A stretch of 64,000 nt of DNA from Perkinsus olseni (GCA_013115125.1 JABANN010000075.1:1-64000), one strand, 5' to 3'; positions 51,853 to 64,000 are shown, counted from the stretch's first letter. Made by a program: numbers and translations. Notes: generated by a model not told the origin, from the sequence alone.

Positions 51853-52893
51853 TTGAGGGTGGGGATATACTTCTGGAATGAAAAACATCAATTGTATACC
51901 AACTCGATGGGTAGGCTATCGCCGTGTAGTGTCGGCCATGCCAATCATCATGCGACAGTTCATGTGAGCATCAGTCTTTTTGCCATGCACGATACCTCCC
52001 ATCTGCTCCTATACGGGTCCTATGATCGGCCAAACAAACCTAATAATGCTTGCGGTCTGTGGTTCGTCGTGGTGGTCCTCGGCTTCATCCTCGTTGAATA
52101 TGCTAGTTTTGTCGTCCTGTTGTGGGGCCCTCTCCTGCCATGGACCCCGGCCTTGCTAACACTATGCACCTTCCATGTGCTGGTGGCGATGACTCTATGG
52201 TCCCTCTATATGTCTGTCTCAACAGATCCCGGTGCGGTACCATTGTATTGGGGATTCCATATAGGAGAAGAGAATAAACGACGAAGGTACTGCAAGATGT
52301 GTAATGTATGGAAACCTGAGAGGACCCATCATTGTAGCATTTGCAACCGATGTAACCTGAACATGGACCATCATTGCCCATGGATAAACAACTGTGTTGG
52401 CTTCTACAACAGGAAGTTCTTCATGCAACTGTTATTCTACGTCTATGCTACTCTGGCAGTGTATATAGCTGCTGGGGCTTATCCCCTCTATCTGCATATC
52501 AGTGAGGTCATCATGGTTGATATAAGGTTCTTAGATTCGGGTGATATAATCATTTCCATCACCTACGGCATTGCTGTTTTCTTCATCACTACTCTCACAA
52601 GTTTTGTGAAGTTCCATGTGGCTCTGGTCACTGAGAACAGCACCACGATTGAGAATCTCGAGAAAGAGAGCGGAGAGGCAGAATCGACCCAGCATGACCA
52701 GCATGCCCACAATCGTTCCAAGTACGATATGGGTTGTTGGAGGAGGAACGTGGAACAGGTGATGGGCTCCAGTACCCTATGGTGGTTTATACCGCGCCAT
52801 AATGACGTATCAAGGCCTGTTGGAGACGGGGTGAATTGGATCAAGGCAGCAGACGTGAGCACTGAAATGACATCTTCGACGAAGCATCTGTGA
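51853..52893 (+). CDS. DHHC-type protein S-palmitoyltransferase
   Basis: Transfers palmitate to cysteines of target proteins. One exon covers the domain. First in-frame ATG is 51907 (MGRLSPCSVGHANHHATVHV), but the preceding residues VGIYFWNEKHQLYTNS resemble the family's N-terminal segment, so an upstream exon may exist. Two N-terminal membrane helices (LWFVVVVLGFILVEYASFVV and LLTLCTFHVLVAMTLWSLYM), a TDPG motif, then the Cys-rich domain YCKMCNVWKPERTHHCSICN then RCNLNMDHHCPWINNCVGFY with the catalytic DHHC and the zinc Cys/His set. Two more helices follow (FMQLLFYVYATLAVYIAAGA and IIISITYGIAVFFITTLTSF) and a soluble tail of about 90 residues ending STEMTSSTKHL. Four membrane segments, as usual. 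Confidence 0.95.
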   Translation: MRVGIYFWNEKHQLYTNSMGRLSPCSVGHANHHATVHVSISLFAMHDTSHLLLYGSYDRPNKPNNACGLWFVVVVLGFILVEYASFVVLLWGPLLPWTPALLTLCTFHVLVAMTLWSLYMSVSTDPGAVPLYWGFHIGEENKRRRYCKMCNVWKPERTHHCSICNRCNLNMDHHCPWINNCVGFYNRKFFMQLLFYVYATLAVYIAAGAYPLYLHISEVIMVDIRFLDSGDIIISITYGIAVFFITTLTSFVKFHVALVTENSTTIENLEKESGEAESTQHDQHAHNRSKYDMGCWRRNVEQVMGSSTLWWFIPRHNDVSRPVGDGVNWIKAADVSTEMTSSTKHL

Positions 52894-53167
52894 CCACCAC
52901 TATTCCATAGACTCTACCAGAGGGATTGCTGGTACTCTATCAGTGGAAGGATAGGCTTCGTCCATGGCCCACTCCAGTGTTGTTCTGAGATGCCTCCGTT
53001 GTACATGCATGCAGTGTTGTTAGACTAATATCGGCTATTACCATTTCTAGCGTTTTTGGCTCGTATTTGTGTTAGTGTGGGATAACTGGCATCTTGGCAG
53101 CAGAGCCTCGGACACGCTCGTGTATTTTCAACAGTACTCTCGAGATAGCTCCACCCCGCTGCGTGCA

Positions 53168-56100
53168 ATGTCCATTCTATTAACTCGGAGAAGTCGGACA
53201 GTAGAGCGGAGAAGCGTTCGCTGCTTTGCTCCTAGAAGGCAGAGCAAGAAGGACCTCTACAAACTGGAGTTCATGGATCACATCGAGACTGGAGTCAACC
53301 CAGCTCGGGTAAGTATCAGTATCAACAACCGGCTTTACAAGCAGAACAGGTGTTATCAAGGTAGATACCAATGCAATTCCTCTATCAAAAGGTGGAAGAT
53401 CAGCCCCCGAAGGAATTAGCTTATACCATACACACAGCGGCTAGGCTTCGGGTCGCCAATAAAGAGCTGTAACCAATGCCACTCAGACGGTTGAGGTGTT
53501 GTTATTACAGCCTAGGTTCAACAAAGCTATTGCGGCAGCAGCTGATATGGCTCATGAAATGAAGCCTTCCTACACTGTGGGCATACTCTTTGGAACCCTA
53601 TGGATAGCCAAACATTGGCCAACGAACACCAATGATGTGAGAGAGTGCGCACTGGATGCCGGTATCCAGGGGTGCTTCGGCAGGTGAAGGTTCTTTATAC
53701 CTCTGTCATCCGTGATATACACCGTCTTCAAGGCGTTGATATTGCATATCTACTGAAGGCAGCATCGGCCTTCAGTGAGGAGGTAATTATGTACTGTGTA
53801 TGTAGTAAGGTAACTCCTCATGGCAATCCCTTCAGTGCGGCACGTTATGTAAACCAGAGCTTCAGAAGCTCATCCAGATGGTTCCAGATACCATATCGAC
53901 ATCTAACGTTAGGTAGCCGGCGATTGGTTAATCTTGATCACTTTTGAGAGATCCTCGTGGCTGCTGATGCTGCACAGGTCGATCACGGAATGCATGGGAG
54001 CCATGGCTAAGTTGAAGATGACGAGCCAAGCAGCACTAACTGCTATCAGTCGGTAGTCAATGCTACTACTACCACCACTGAACGATAAAGGGTATCGGAC
54101 TTGTCCTCAGGCAGCTGACTTATCAAATGGAGTCAGTGCGGGTGGTTGACATACCTACTATTTTCCGCTCGTAAGTGCGTGATGAGGTTACCTAGCCGCA
54201 TACCTCGATGCAGACCTGTTACAGGTACGTCAATCTCCTACCACTCATGCCCCAACCCTTAGCCTCACCATCGCCCCACCAAGCGCTCCTCGAAGGTGGG
54301 TTTTCTATTCATCAACAAGAAGACTTGAGAGGGCGTCGATATTCTCTTTTAGCTGCGTGCTCTTCTCTGTGCGCCCGAATATCCCTCATGGAGGTCGAAC
54401 AGATATCCATTACAGTAGCTGCTCTAGGGAAACTCTCCAAGTTTGACGACTGGTGGCGGCCATCGGGCACTGCGGTATTGCTAGCACGTTGCCATCACGA
54501 TGGCAAATATTCTATCTTAGGTATGTGCCTTGGCAGCGGCTCTGGCGGAGCATCTCCCACTCCTGCAAGCGGAAATGATACCGAGCTTGATGCTCAATCT
54601 CGGCCTAGCTTCGGTATCGCAGCATCGATAAAACACGTGTCACCAATGTTACCAACTCAGGAAAATGCACCGGCCGAGGCGAGATCTGCAATCGATTCGT
54701 TGTTGAGACGGATGGCCAGTGCATCAGTTCGTGGTGTTCGGAACCAGACCGCTAGTGCCTTGGCGAGTAGGGCATACCCCTTCATGGTCTGGTGCTGTAT
54801 CCTTAGCCTCAAAGAGGATGGACTTAGACTATAACTAGATTTCTCTCCTGCAGGTACCATACACGCTGCGGAAAGTCTACGTGCATTGGAGCAGGACATG
54901 CCCAGTCTTCTCTCCCTCACTAAAGTACATCTTCAACGTAAATTAACGACTACGACCATTGAGGTGTTATGCGGCTCTGGCTCACTTGTGGCTGCTCACT
55001 CCTCTCCGCGTTAGTCTCTGGCTGGTATACTTGGTAACATACCCTCCAATACAGTGAGAACATGTATTGCTGAACACCTAGTTCAACGCTTGGAGAGTAA
55101 TCTCTGCAAAACTGACGACTACGTCCGCATAGCAATAACTGCTGGAGTTGAGGGGAATCGCGAGGTGCGTGGGGAACTCGTGATACACCATCATGGGCAT
55201 CATCATCATCATCATCATCATCATCAACTCCATCTTTGTCCTGTGTCTTTCAATAGGACTCCGATGTAGGTATCTAGTCTGCTCATAGAGGCCGCTCTCT
55301 CAAAGCCCGACTTCCCATCTGGTGCATTGATTGCGATGAGAGATGCGCGTGGCGAGCCGCTGGAGGTAATAGCCTAATGCTCATGCGCCGCGCCTGCATC
55401 CAGCGACGCATCTACCTCAGGCAGCTGCGGTTCCAGATGTCTGCTTAATCGATGCCGTCATCGGGTACGGTCGTGCATCTTCAACCATCTGTGGTCTGAT
55501 GCTGAGCCGAGTTCGTGATGCTGACAGTGCCATCAGTTCCGACCGAACTTTGGACGCCTCCACTGATATAACTCTACCGTTGCCCTACCAAAGAGCAGCC
55601 GTTTACCTTATTCATCATCTACAGGGGCGGTGTAAAGCAGGTGATGACCTGGTGCAGACCCTCCTCCAAAGGATAAGGGTAGATATCCTCAACATAACAG
55701 AGCTCTCCCTACTGGTGAGCAGCATATCCACTCTCACCACGTCTCCAGCGTCTGCGTATCAGGCCCGATTTAGTCCATTGGCAGCATCGCATCCCGTGCT
55801 CATCCCACTGATGGCGAAGAGATGCTTGCAAGTCGTTGCGTCGCCAGAAGTTCTTTCTAATACCCCTCACGAAGGAGATGTTCATTCGGCCAAACTATTG
55901 TGCCGCGTGTTGTCCCTTCTATGCAAAGTTGATAGAGGAGACTCAGCAGCACTAGATTTTGGAAGTGAGCAGTAGCAAACTCCGACTCTCGGTGTCAAAC
56001 ACTCCCCTCCGGCTGCTGCTGCTTTTCCTATGAACCAAGGGTGGTTCACAAGGTGCGAGCGTGAGCAATAAATCTCGAGTGTATATCAACGTCGCTCGCA

Positions 56101-56571
56101 ACAAACCACCTGGCAGTGCCAGGCTGGCACTGCCTCTCTCGCCTGACCACCTTACACACTACCCTCGCTAAATAATCCTTTGATGTATACCGTATTGTGA
56201 TCGAGTGCCTGCTGCTGGTTTCCAGTCTTGGATTGGCTCTCTCCAAGTGTGGTCCGTGTCTCAGAACTCCGGAATCTCATTTGCCAAGTTGCTGTGCGGC
56301 ACGCCACACATCTCTTCCCTTCGGACTTTGTCTCTTTGTGCGCATTGGTAGTGCAGTCTGGCTACCACAAGATACCAGAAGTACGCCTTTCACTCGGGGA
56401 TGTAGGAAACATCGAGCCAGCGGCATGATCATCTAAAGCAGTTTGCTGCAGATCCTGGGACCGTGTGTATTGGTTAAGATGAGGGCATTGAAGTCTGCTG
56501 GTGCCAAGGAACGGTTAGCAGGACTCTGCCGTACAATGGGGTTTGAGGCCATCGATCTCTCCGAGAAGTAG
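53168..56571 (+). CDS. RAP/heptatricopeptide-type mitochondrial protein (third copy)
   Basis: Start MSILLTRRSRTVERRSVRCF at 53168, a basic mitochondrial presequence. Exons: KKDLYKLEFMDHIETGVNPA, MQFLYQKVEDQPPKELAYTI then HTAARLRVANKEL, VEVLLLQPRFNKAIAAAADM, LYTSVIRDIHRLQGVDIAYL then LKAASAFS, the long 54208-54834 exon with VEQISITVAALGKLSKFDDW, a further YQRAAVYLIHHLQGRCKAGD exon (55580) and DWLSPSVVRVSELRNLICQV (56228). The last exon, LVKMRALKSAGAKERLAGLC then RTMGFEAIDLSEK and stop, resembles the end of a RAP domain (K.R.L...GFE.I.L). Repeat style matches the other two RAP proteins. A (CAT)9 run (55198-55224) is probably intronic. Exon chain between 53800 and 55500 is incomplete. Confidence 0.58.
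55198..55224. repeat. (CAT)9 microsatellite
   Basis: Nine uninterrupted CAT units. Read in the forward frame it would encode a His run, but no exon of the surrounding gene clearly includes it, so it is more likely intronic. Confidence 0.8.
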
Positions 56572-56879
56572 GAGTCGACCGGATCGTAGCCTTTTTTCGG
56601 ACGGCCTTCCTACCTATACCACAGATTCTCGAACAACCTTCATGAAGTAGCAGCTTCCACGGAGGGTGAGTCACTTGCCTCAGTGAACGCATCCGCGAGC
56701 TCAAGTGCAGCATCAAGTGCAGCATCGTGAGCATCACGGCCCAATTTGATCATCATCAGAGTCCAGTACTTGATTGTTGTGCATGGATTGCTTCCCAATG
56801 ATGTTGTTTCCGTAACGGGAATACCATTTGTTTCCATCCCCGTTCTCGTATGTTGTGTTGTTGCAGGCTAGTGATTATA

Positions 56880-58088
56880 ATGTCCTGTCAGTCCGTATAT
56901 CCCTCCCAGCACAGTATGCAATATCCCAACCCTCAGATCCAGCCACCGGGCCAGGTATCTCGTCGTGGCTTAACCAGAGGTTACTGCCTCTCAGGTCCAG
57001 ATGGCCACCGTGATCGGCAACCCTATGCCGGTCATCCAGCCCAATGTTGTTGATGGTATGCAGGTGGTAGCTGGCTTGAAGAGGGTACAAGCCTTCGCTA
57101 GCCTCTCTGAGACTGAGGGTTCGGTCCTCAGGTACAAGTTCGCGAGCTGCGTCAGATGTTAGAAGCAATCACGGGCTTTGAGCAACGCAACAAGTAGAGA
57201 TACTTCCGTTTAGTGTTAACCAATGACGATACCCTCAGGTATATCGTGAAGGATGAGGCGGGCCGAGAGCTCTTCTATGCTGTTGAGGAGTCTAATGCGT
57301 GTGAGAGGAACTGTTATCCCCCGGACTGTGCTCCATGGGATTTACATATTTATGTATTGGGGCCCAAAGGGTAGGCCATCCTGCAGCACGGCTGCACCCA
57401 ACGTACGTGTGGCCTGACAGATTACAGGGAGACCTCATCCATTGGCTCACCGTGCATCGTCCGTGTACCTGCACGTGCCTCTGTGCCAATCGACCAGTAG
57501 CATACGTAACCGAGACGTCGACTGATCAGTGAGCCCATCCGAGACGCTCCATTGAATGCGCATAGCCTGCTAGTTTGTTGGGTACCCTGCACGATCCCTA
57601 TGCATGCTGTGATCTCACGTTCAAGATTAAAGATGCTGCCGGTAATGACGTCATAACAGGAGTCGGAGGATGCTGCCAATGGGGAATGTGTTTCCCTCTG
57701 CCATGCGGCCCTTGTCAACACATTGGTCTGCAACTATCCGATTCGATGTGAGTGTTGCAGCTCCACCTCGGGGGGTCATCTTGTTCATGTCTCAGGAATA
57801 ATTTCGAAGTTGGTAAAATTGATAAGTACTGGATGTGGGGTGACTGTTGCCCAATCTGTTTCAAGGTGAGAGGTCGTGGCTGATCAGCTGATTGATGGCT
57901 TCTCATCAGGAGCAAGATAACTATTGGATCACATTCGGGGAAGTTGAAAACCCTCGCTGGAAGGCTCTGCTGTTGGCTTTGGGAATATTTATGGACTTTA
58001 GGTAGGAGTGATAGTGCTGCAACTTGAAAGCCTCGACAGCGATCCCTCCAGGTATTTCAGCCGCCGGAACCAGGACAATGGAGAATGA
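56880..58088 (+). CDS. phospholipid scramblase family protein
   Basis: Membrane-attached, calcium-responsive phospholipid scramblase. Start MSCQSVYPSQHSMQYPNPQI at 56880 opens a Pro/Gln-rich N-terminus. Exons: TVIGNPMPVIQPNVVDGMQV then AGLKRVQAFASLS, MLEAITGFEQRNK, and YIVKDEAGRELFYAVEESNA then CERNCYPPDCAPWDLHIYVL, the family's Y-I-x-N...YYA.E....C.R...G core. Then ACCDLTFKIKDAAGNDVITG, a Cys cluster GGCCQWGMCFPLPCGPC (palmitoylation-like), VGKIDKYWMWGDCCPICFK and ITFGEVENPRWKALLLALGI then FMDFRYFSRRNQDNGE. The last junction uses a GTAGGAG...CTCCAG intron near 58002-58051 and keeps frame. The final hydrophobic LLLALGIFMDF is the expected single helix. Length and order match family. Confidence 0.9.
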
Positions 58089-58327
58089 AGTGTGAACATA
58101 AGCGGCCTGCCCATGTATAAGAGCATCGACTCGGTCGGCTCCAATGCCCTTTCTCATCTATCGTCAATTTCCCTCTCTTTGGTCTATCGGCCAATCCCGT
58201 AGTTTGTATTGAGCAAATGTGTTGAGTTGGGGAATCGTGGATGCTCAACTGCCCCTGAACTGTCTTTGATGCTGCTAGTCGACCTATCAGAATTTGCGCA
58301 GCTGGCCTGTGGTCCGTTGTTGGTACC

Positions 58328-61304
58328 ATGTCGAATTCGGGCAACTCTCTGGGGGGAGGGGGCAGTGCTTTAGACAGTGCTATGGAGGCCCTCAAGCGAG
58401 AACTGAGCAAAGGGACAATATCAAAAACGCCATCCCCAGCACAGAGCTCCGTCCAGCCTCCAAACGAATCTTTCGTGCATCATCAACAGTCACTGCAACA
58501 ACAGCAGGTACTAATAGCCCGTAGTGATATTCGCAGGACACATGGGAAAGCTGCTTCAGACAGGAGCAACGAGTAGCGCTGCTCCCTATCAACAACAGCA
58601 TTATCTCCAACAACAACAGCTACATCAGCAGCCGCCGCCGCCACGTCGATCACAGTACTCGATGCCTCCCTCCACTACAACCACCTCAGGAATGATGCAT
58701 CCGAGTGTGGCTGGGGCCGGAGGCCCAGCAATGCATGCAATTAATCCCAGCCAGACTATGCATCCCACTGCAGCTGGTAGTAACGATAATCCTCTAGCTC
58801 ACCCTTTTCGCCCTACCACATGATTGTATAACATACTGGCTACATATGCTCAACTACATCAGGTCTACCAGCGGCAGCAGTGGCTGCTCAAGCGGTCCGC
58901 CGAGCCAGCCTCACTCAACAGCAGCATCCACGTCCTGCTACTCCGCCCCGAACAGTTCCGGGTGGTGGGGCTGCGAGGCCTGTCGGAGGAAACCGTATAG
59001 CGGTGTCTATCGATATGCTTCAGCAAGTCGTGAAAGGGTATGTGGCCTCTTCGGCCCATCCGGCGACGCGTGAGGTAAAGCAGGACATGCTTGATCGGGT
59101 AAGGGCCACCTGCTCAATGGGTCTGACAACCTCTCATCCTCGGCGCGTTCGGTTCTCGCATGCACCCCCTCTCAGTTAAACCGTCTTACATGGAGTACAC
59201 AGAATAAGAACATACAGCAAGAAGTGGTGGCTATAATAGGCATGTAACAGCGGAGTCCCATTTTTATACCGGCTCCTCCACGTTGCGCAGGGAATGTATT
59301 CTCAGTCGCTTCTCAGCCTCGGGTTCGGGTAATTTCAGGCCTGCGCTTCAAGCAGCCCTTCGTTCGGTAAATTTGCTCCAAGGTCCTTCTGTACCACCGC
59401 GACAGTTGGCGGCCGCTGCAGCGGCAGCAGCAGCGGCTAACATACGCCAGATGCGGGTAGCAACCCACTCTCACGCGGCATCGTCATTTTTTTTGCATGA
59501 TATAGGCCGGCTCGCCATATTCCCCTTATCATCCGGGGACTCCACCATCGCCACAGCCAGGGAATAGAGCGCCTTCGCCATCACCTGGTAGCCAAGCTGG
59601 AGGCATCAATGCTAGAGGAGGCATATCGGCGAGTAGGAGCACTGCGACAGAATCATGCTCGATCTCTAGAGAAGTAGCGGCGAGATGCAGTACTATATGC
59701 TTTCCTGGTCAGGTAGTATGCTCCGTCGCCCTATGCCTATGAATGCTGTAGAGAGGGAGCGCCATTTAGCCAGAGCTGTATGCATGGGTGGAGATGTGAA
59801 AGTCCTCGCTGGTATTGACATAGGCTACGAGCAAGCCCTTCTAAGGCTTATGTAGGATAGTATGGGTACGAGTTGGTGTCGGGAAGCGCTTACAGGTATT
59901 CCGATGAAGAACCGGCCGCGGGGCCGGCTACCGCGGCCTCATCGAGGAAGAAGAAGAAGAGGCCAGCGCTCCTACCAGCAGAGCCGGTGGACAAAAGGCA
60001 AAGGCTGGCAATACCTCTCTCTATGATGGAGGGGCAGAACGAGGAATGTAATGAGGCGGATCATCAGTTCATGATGGCTGGGATCGAGCCCTTAGATCTG
60101 GAGAAAATACCCCTGGCTGAGAGTACCGTGAGAGAGAGACTGAGTGGTACCACTGCATTCCGTGGGGGCCTGTCGCGAAAAGCATGCAATGCTATGAGGG
60201 CGGTTACCTGTAATAATAGCATACGAACCTCCAACTGTTAATGCTCGCCCTCAGGGACACTGCTATCCAGCCTAGCAGGATTGATCTTGGAGGATAAAAG
60301 GAATTTGGAAGCGGCGAGGCATCGCTCTAGCCAAACGACCATGGATAGTGGATCCGCGGAACGTAGTAGGGGAATTATGAATGCCGCAGCTGCAACAGCC
60401 TTGGCATCCCTTCTTGACACCCATTCCATCTTAGCTAATGAGCCCTCGACCTCCTCCGCTATAGGACGGTATACGAAAAGTGAGGATTCTGCTGCTGCAG
60501 GCAGCGTAGCTACAAAGACTGTTGCTACTAAGCGGAATATGATCAATGGACAGTCGGTGATGGATACAACAAGCCCTATCATGTCCATCTTCAACTTCCC
60601 ACAGAAGTTAGCAGAAGACCTAAACGGGACTCAGGTACATCCATTTCCTACTCTTTGACTATCGGGGTGGAATTGACAGCACATCATAGGCCCTGTAGTA
60701 CAGTTCGTATTAAGCATTTCAATGATTCGAACACTGACGTACTCCATAATTGCGGACAGCATTCTTTCACTCGATACTCCTACTGCACGGGCGTGCTCTT
60801 CCTCATGTCGGCCCGGACGGGTATAGAAGAGGCTGGAGAGTTCACAGTAGCTCGCTTGCAGGGGGGCTTGTTAGCAATAACCAACCCTATATTTATGATG
60901 ACCTCACGGAGACTTGAAAGGGAGGGTGGAGGTGCGAATCCCTAAGAACCCGGCCGTTCTCATTTTCAGGATGGCTCCCTCTTGGAATACTCAGGAAATG
61001 CTGGTATGCTAATGGAACAAGACCGTACAACAGCGGCTCACGTAATGCTGATGAACATGTTATACCCACATCACCCTCCCGTCGTTAGGTTCACTACACC
61101 TTGAATTTGATGCCGGCACGGTTTTCTGGTCCGTGTGGTTTGCGGCAGTTGCCTTTGAAAATTCCTAGACAGTTCTGGCCTGTCTGGTTAGCAAGGGCTC
61201 ATCATCAGCTCATCCAAATGTACATTCGCCAGTCTAGTATAACAGACATCCCACTACCATCGTCGTCATCTTCCTTCTCGGCAGCGACAGGTGGTATCGG
61301 GTAA
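58328..61304 (+). CDS. Gln/Ala/Ser-rich hypothetical protein
   Basis: Start MSNSGNSLGGGGSALDSAME at 58328. First exons: LKRELSKGTISKTPSPAQSS, Gln-rich YQQQHYLQQQQLHQQPPPPR. Then a more ordered segment, GNRIAVSIDMLQQVVKGYVA then SSAHPATREVKQDMLDRV (58985-59100). Further: RRECILSRFSASGSGNFRPA, poly-Ala; a coiled coil ERLRHHLVAKLEASMLEEAY then RRVGALRQNHARSLEK (59565-59670); GSSRKKKKRPALL-like nuclear signal with KRQRLAIPLSMMEG (59930-60020); GTLLSSLAGLILEDKRNLEA (60255); FNFPQKLAEDLNG (60590). Last exons: DGSLLEYSGNAGMLMEQDRT (60970) and LPLKIPRQFWPVWLARAHHQ, ending at 61304. Composition and nuclear signals suggest a transcription or chromatin cofactor; no domain recognised. Could be two genes. 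Confidence 0.45.
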
Positions 61305-61431
61305 TATTTTTTCTTGCTGTTTCCTCTCCTTGCGTTCCGTCACATCCTGGGTATAACCCTGGGTTGAGCGAGCAGCGTTGGTCCTTTGCTGGTGGTAATA
61401 TGTATGGTTTCAGCGTAGTTCTCCAGTGGCC

Positions 61432-63408
61432 ATGGACCCGTCCTCCACCTCCACTTCGGGGACGGAGAAGACCCTTCGCGACCTCAATGCTGCCTACCCT
61501 GATACTCGTGCAATGGATGAGATACTCAGATGTGAGCATGAAAACATTGACCACCTCCTGAACGTTGCACGGATGGTAATCATCATTGGTATAAGATCGT
61601 GACTTGGTATATAATAAGCAGGTTATCAGTGACCCTACCTCGGCCGACAACCAACACTTCACACGAGCGGTCATACAGTCCTTGTGTCGGATAACTTCGC
61701 ACTTGCCTAATTCGACTCTAGAGGATTTTTCAGTACTGAGCTGGGGTACGGGCACCCAGGCGTACTCGAACTTCGCCAGATGCGCATGTTGGACCTGCTA
61801 TCGCCGGCATCAGCACCATCATCAGCGGATCTGGATCGACCATCACCGAGTGGGAATGGATGCCCAGCTGGATTAGAGGACGAGATCACTAGATTGCGGG
61901 TCAACCTGTCGGAGGTATCTGGGAGGCCTTGAGTCCCACACCAGCTGGAAGCTATTGAACGAGGCAGATCCATCAAGCCGCAGGAGAGTTTCTGGCCGCT
62001 GCCATGGACTTGGACCGAATAGATGCCGATGGTCGTGGCGGAGCAGGCCCCCCACCGTAGGCTTTCTTCCATTACTCCCATCAACTAGATTGGATTGCAG
62101 GAGCCTCCGGAGTAGCCTATCACGATGTGAACACTTTACTAAGATAGCTGAGCTCTATTTGGAAGGAGGTGATGATGTTTCTGCCGAATCATACATATCA
62201 CGAGCTGCTATGATAGTAAGCTAGTAGCCATCGTATGTTACACCAGTTACACTTCTTCGTAGGTTCCGGACTTAGGCGATGATGATGTTGGACTTCAGTT
62301 GAGGTTCAAGGTATGCCAAGCCAGGATATTCGATGCGAGGAGGAAGTTCCTTGATGCTGCATACAAGTACGAGGTCTCCTATATCGGCACTACTGTCTCA
62401 GTCTAGGTTTATCCATCAGGTATTTGGAGGTAGCCCTGGGCCCGCACAGCTCCTCGATCGATGCCGACGATATATCACAGCTCCTTCTTGGAGCTGCTCG
62501 ATGCGTTGTTTTGGCACCAGCGGGTCCAAAGAAGAGGCGTATACTACAGATGATAACTAGTGACTCTAGGTGAGATAATCGCTACTGATGCTACTGATCG
62601 ATTCCGTGTATTCTCGTTGATTATGTAGGTGTGAACAAGCTATACCGTCTTGCGAGTGGGACGTACTCACTAAGGTGAAGAATTTCAGGATTATATATCC
62701 AAGGGAGCTGAAAGAATTCGAGAAGGGGCTCAGTGAGCATCACCTGGCTCTGGGTCCTGACGGTAAGCAGGAGATGTCTATCATCAGCAGGCTCTCCATG
62801 TACGCTGGCTTACTCAGCATCGAACATGGTCCGCTCTAGCATGTTCACGTGCTCAACATTCATTATTCTCCCTTCTTCAGGTATGACCGTTCTCTCTCGT
62901 GCCATAACAGAGCACAACATAGTAGCCATATCTCATTTGTACAGCAATATATCCCTATCGCGACTGGGGGGCATTCTCGACGAAACACCAGCTCAAGTAG
63001 AGATACTAGCATCAAATATGATTGCTGAGGAGAGGCTGAAAGTGAGTGGGACATATTCGTGTTATGCGGTTATAAGTCTTGGCCACTATTATACCCGTAT
63101 GTGTAGGCCAGAATAGACCAGCTCTCCCAATACATGCTGTTCGATGAGTTTGACTCCGACGCGAAGTCTGTATCAGGATGGGCAAGGAATGTAGGACCAT
63201 CGTGTTCAGCTGCCTTCCTACGTTCAGTAATCCTATTAGTTACGGGGGCTGTGCAGCAGTATCGACGGTACAAGCAACGCCATTGTCGATATTGCTATTG
63301 CAGCGGGCCGGAGATGATGGCGATGCTGATCTCAGAGACTTTGTGCTTGAGTACTTCTCTTATTCTCATCGACCTATTTCTCATCGAGCCTTTGTCGTGC
63401 TAAGTTAA
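61432..63408 (+). CDS. COPS4: COP9 signalosome subunit 4
   Basis: PCI-domain scaffold subunit of the CSN complex. Start MDPSSTSTSGTEKTLRDLNA at 61432. Exons: VISDPTSADNQHFTRAVIQS then LCRITSHLPNSTLEDFSVL, ELRQMRMLDLLSPASAPSSA, FTKIAELYLEGGDDVSAESY then ISRAAMIV (counterpart of human [20 protein letters not shown]), VGLQLRFKVCQARIFDARRK then FLDAAYKYEVS (human [20 protein letters not shown]), GAARCVVLAPAGPKKRRILQ. The PCI winged helix: GMTVLSRAITEHNIVAISHL then YSNISLSRLGGILDETPAQV and EILASNMIAEERLK, then IDQLSQYMLFDEFDSD. The alignment runs almost the full length of CSN4. The last 200 bp are uncertain: a final frame ending HRPISHRAFVVLS at 63408 is one option. Confidence 0.87.
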
Positions 63409-64000
63409 TTGCATCATTGTCCGCACTGCTCAGGACTGTGGCCTAGTTCCTAAGCGCTCTACTCCTATTTCTCATAGCCTAGCTGTCGTCTTATGGCTGC
63501 ATCACATTCTACTACTGCATCTCTATCATCCAGGCCCACCCTGGTCACCTGATGTTCAATAGGATTCGACGACGTGCGTTTCCATGCTGCGCTCAGGGTA
63601 AGTGAGGCTGCCCCCAACCCCTTCTCTGGGCGAGCCCGTATGCAACCGCTCAAGCACTCTTGTTCCGATGCATCGTGCACCGGTCGCATTCTTTCCGCTC
63701 AAAATCTGATGATCGATGTTGAATCTGCGCGTGCCAACTACTCGGAATTCTGTTCAGTTTCTGCGCACTTTACCCTGCCCTATCATGAGTTTACTTCTGC
63801 CTCACCTGCTGGACTCAGGCACGCTTCTTGACTTCGACGCTCACTCCTTGGTCGTCCGTCGTGCTTGGTGATGGCCCGCTGGTACCGCCTCTCTCATGGC
63901 GGTCTCGTTGGTTTCCCGTCGTTTAATATGGACTATACCAGGACCCAAAATCATCCGCCGCAACAAGAAGTATTCCTGCAGGGGGGAAATACTCTTCGAT
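63409..64000. other. window end, no gene resolved
   Basis: Downstream of CSN4. Frames on both strands (minus 63465-63689, plus 63574-63831) show no motif. Composition after about 63550 shifts to CTCTTCTCG-type words unlike the preceding exons, similar in feel to the gene-poor stretch at 12.4-13.4 kb. No repeats or inverted ends could be defined. Confidence 0.35.

Noticed and set aside
55054-55269. Poly-His protein encoded by the CAT repeat
   Set aside because: The frame does not connect in phase to neighbouring exons; a microsatellite in an intron is simpler.

Overview
This window is nuclear DNA from a unicellular eukaryote, most likely a perkinsid alveolate (Perkinsus or a close relative). 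Genes are tightly packed on both strands. Nearly all are split by short GT-AG introns; those I measured are mostly 45-85 nt. There are three RAP-type organellar RNA-binding proteins, a family expanded in alveolates. The genus is an inference; the eukaryotic, intron-rich nature is seen directly. Most proteins had to be read across introns, so gene ends are firmer than internal exon borders. I checked splice phase by hand for the genes where exon coordinates are given.

Layout. 0-10 kb: a UAA/SLC35B nucleotide-sugar transporter (+), then on the minus strand a RAP protein, a G-patch protein, an acidic orphan, a 306-bp Tc1/mariner-type MITE and the splicing factor YJU2B/CCDC130. 10-16.5 kb: arginase (+), a roughly 1-kb gene-poor stretch, a divergent intron-containing histone H3, and two orphan genes (-). 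16.5-27 kb (all -): a large F-box/LRR protein, proteasome ATPase RPT5, a U2AF65-like splicing factor and a START-domain protein. 27.1-28.3 kb: an odd repeat and palindrome region. 28.3-36.4 kb: one roughly 8-kb gene (+) for a secreted alpha-2-macroglobulin of bacterial-type architecture. 36.3-41.2 kb: three small orphans (-) and a tandem SKP1 pair (+). 41.4-47.1 kb (-): NSUN2-type RNA methyltransferase and a second RAP protein. 47.6-63.4 kb (+): a GT27-like glycosyltransferase with lectin tail, CSN5, a DHHC palmitoyltransferase, a third RAP/HPR-type protein, a phospholipid scramblase, a Gln/Ala-rich orphan, and CSN4.

Functional themes. Six genes belong to cullin-RING ubiquitination and the proteasome: two SKP1 copies, one F-box/LRR receptor, CSN4, CSN5 (JAMM residues intact) and RPT5. 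A second group acts in RNA processing: YJU2B, U2AF65-like, G-patch, NSUN2 and three RAP/HPR proteins. A third acts in the secretory pathway or at membranes: nucleotide-sugar transporter, GT27-like enzyme, DHHC transferase, scramblase and the macroglobulin.

The observations most worth checking are the H3 variant lacking Lys36 and Lys37, the thioester-less bacterial-type macroglobulin, the SKP1 pair with a 100-bp identical exon block between otherwise diverged copies, and the GT27 protein that seems to have lost its metal-binding motif.
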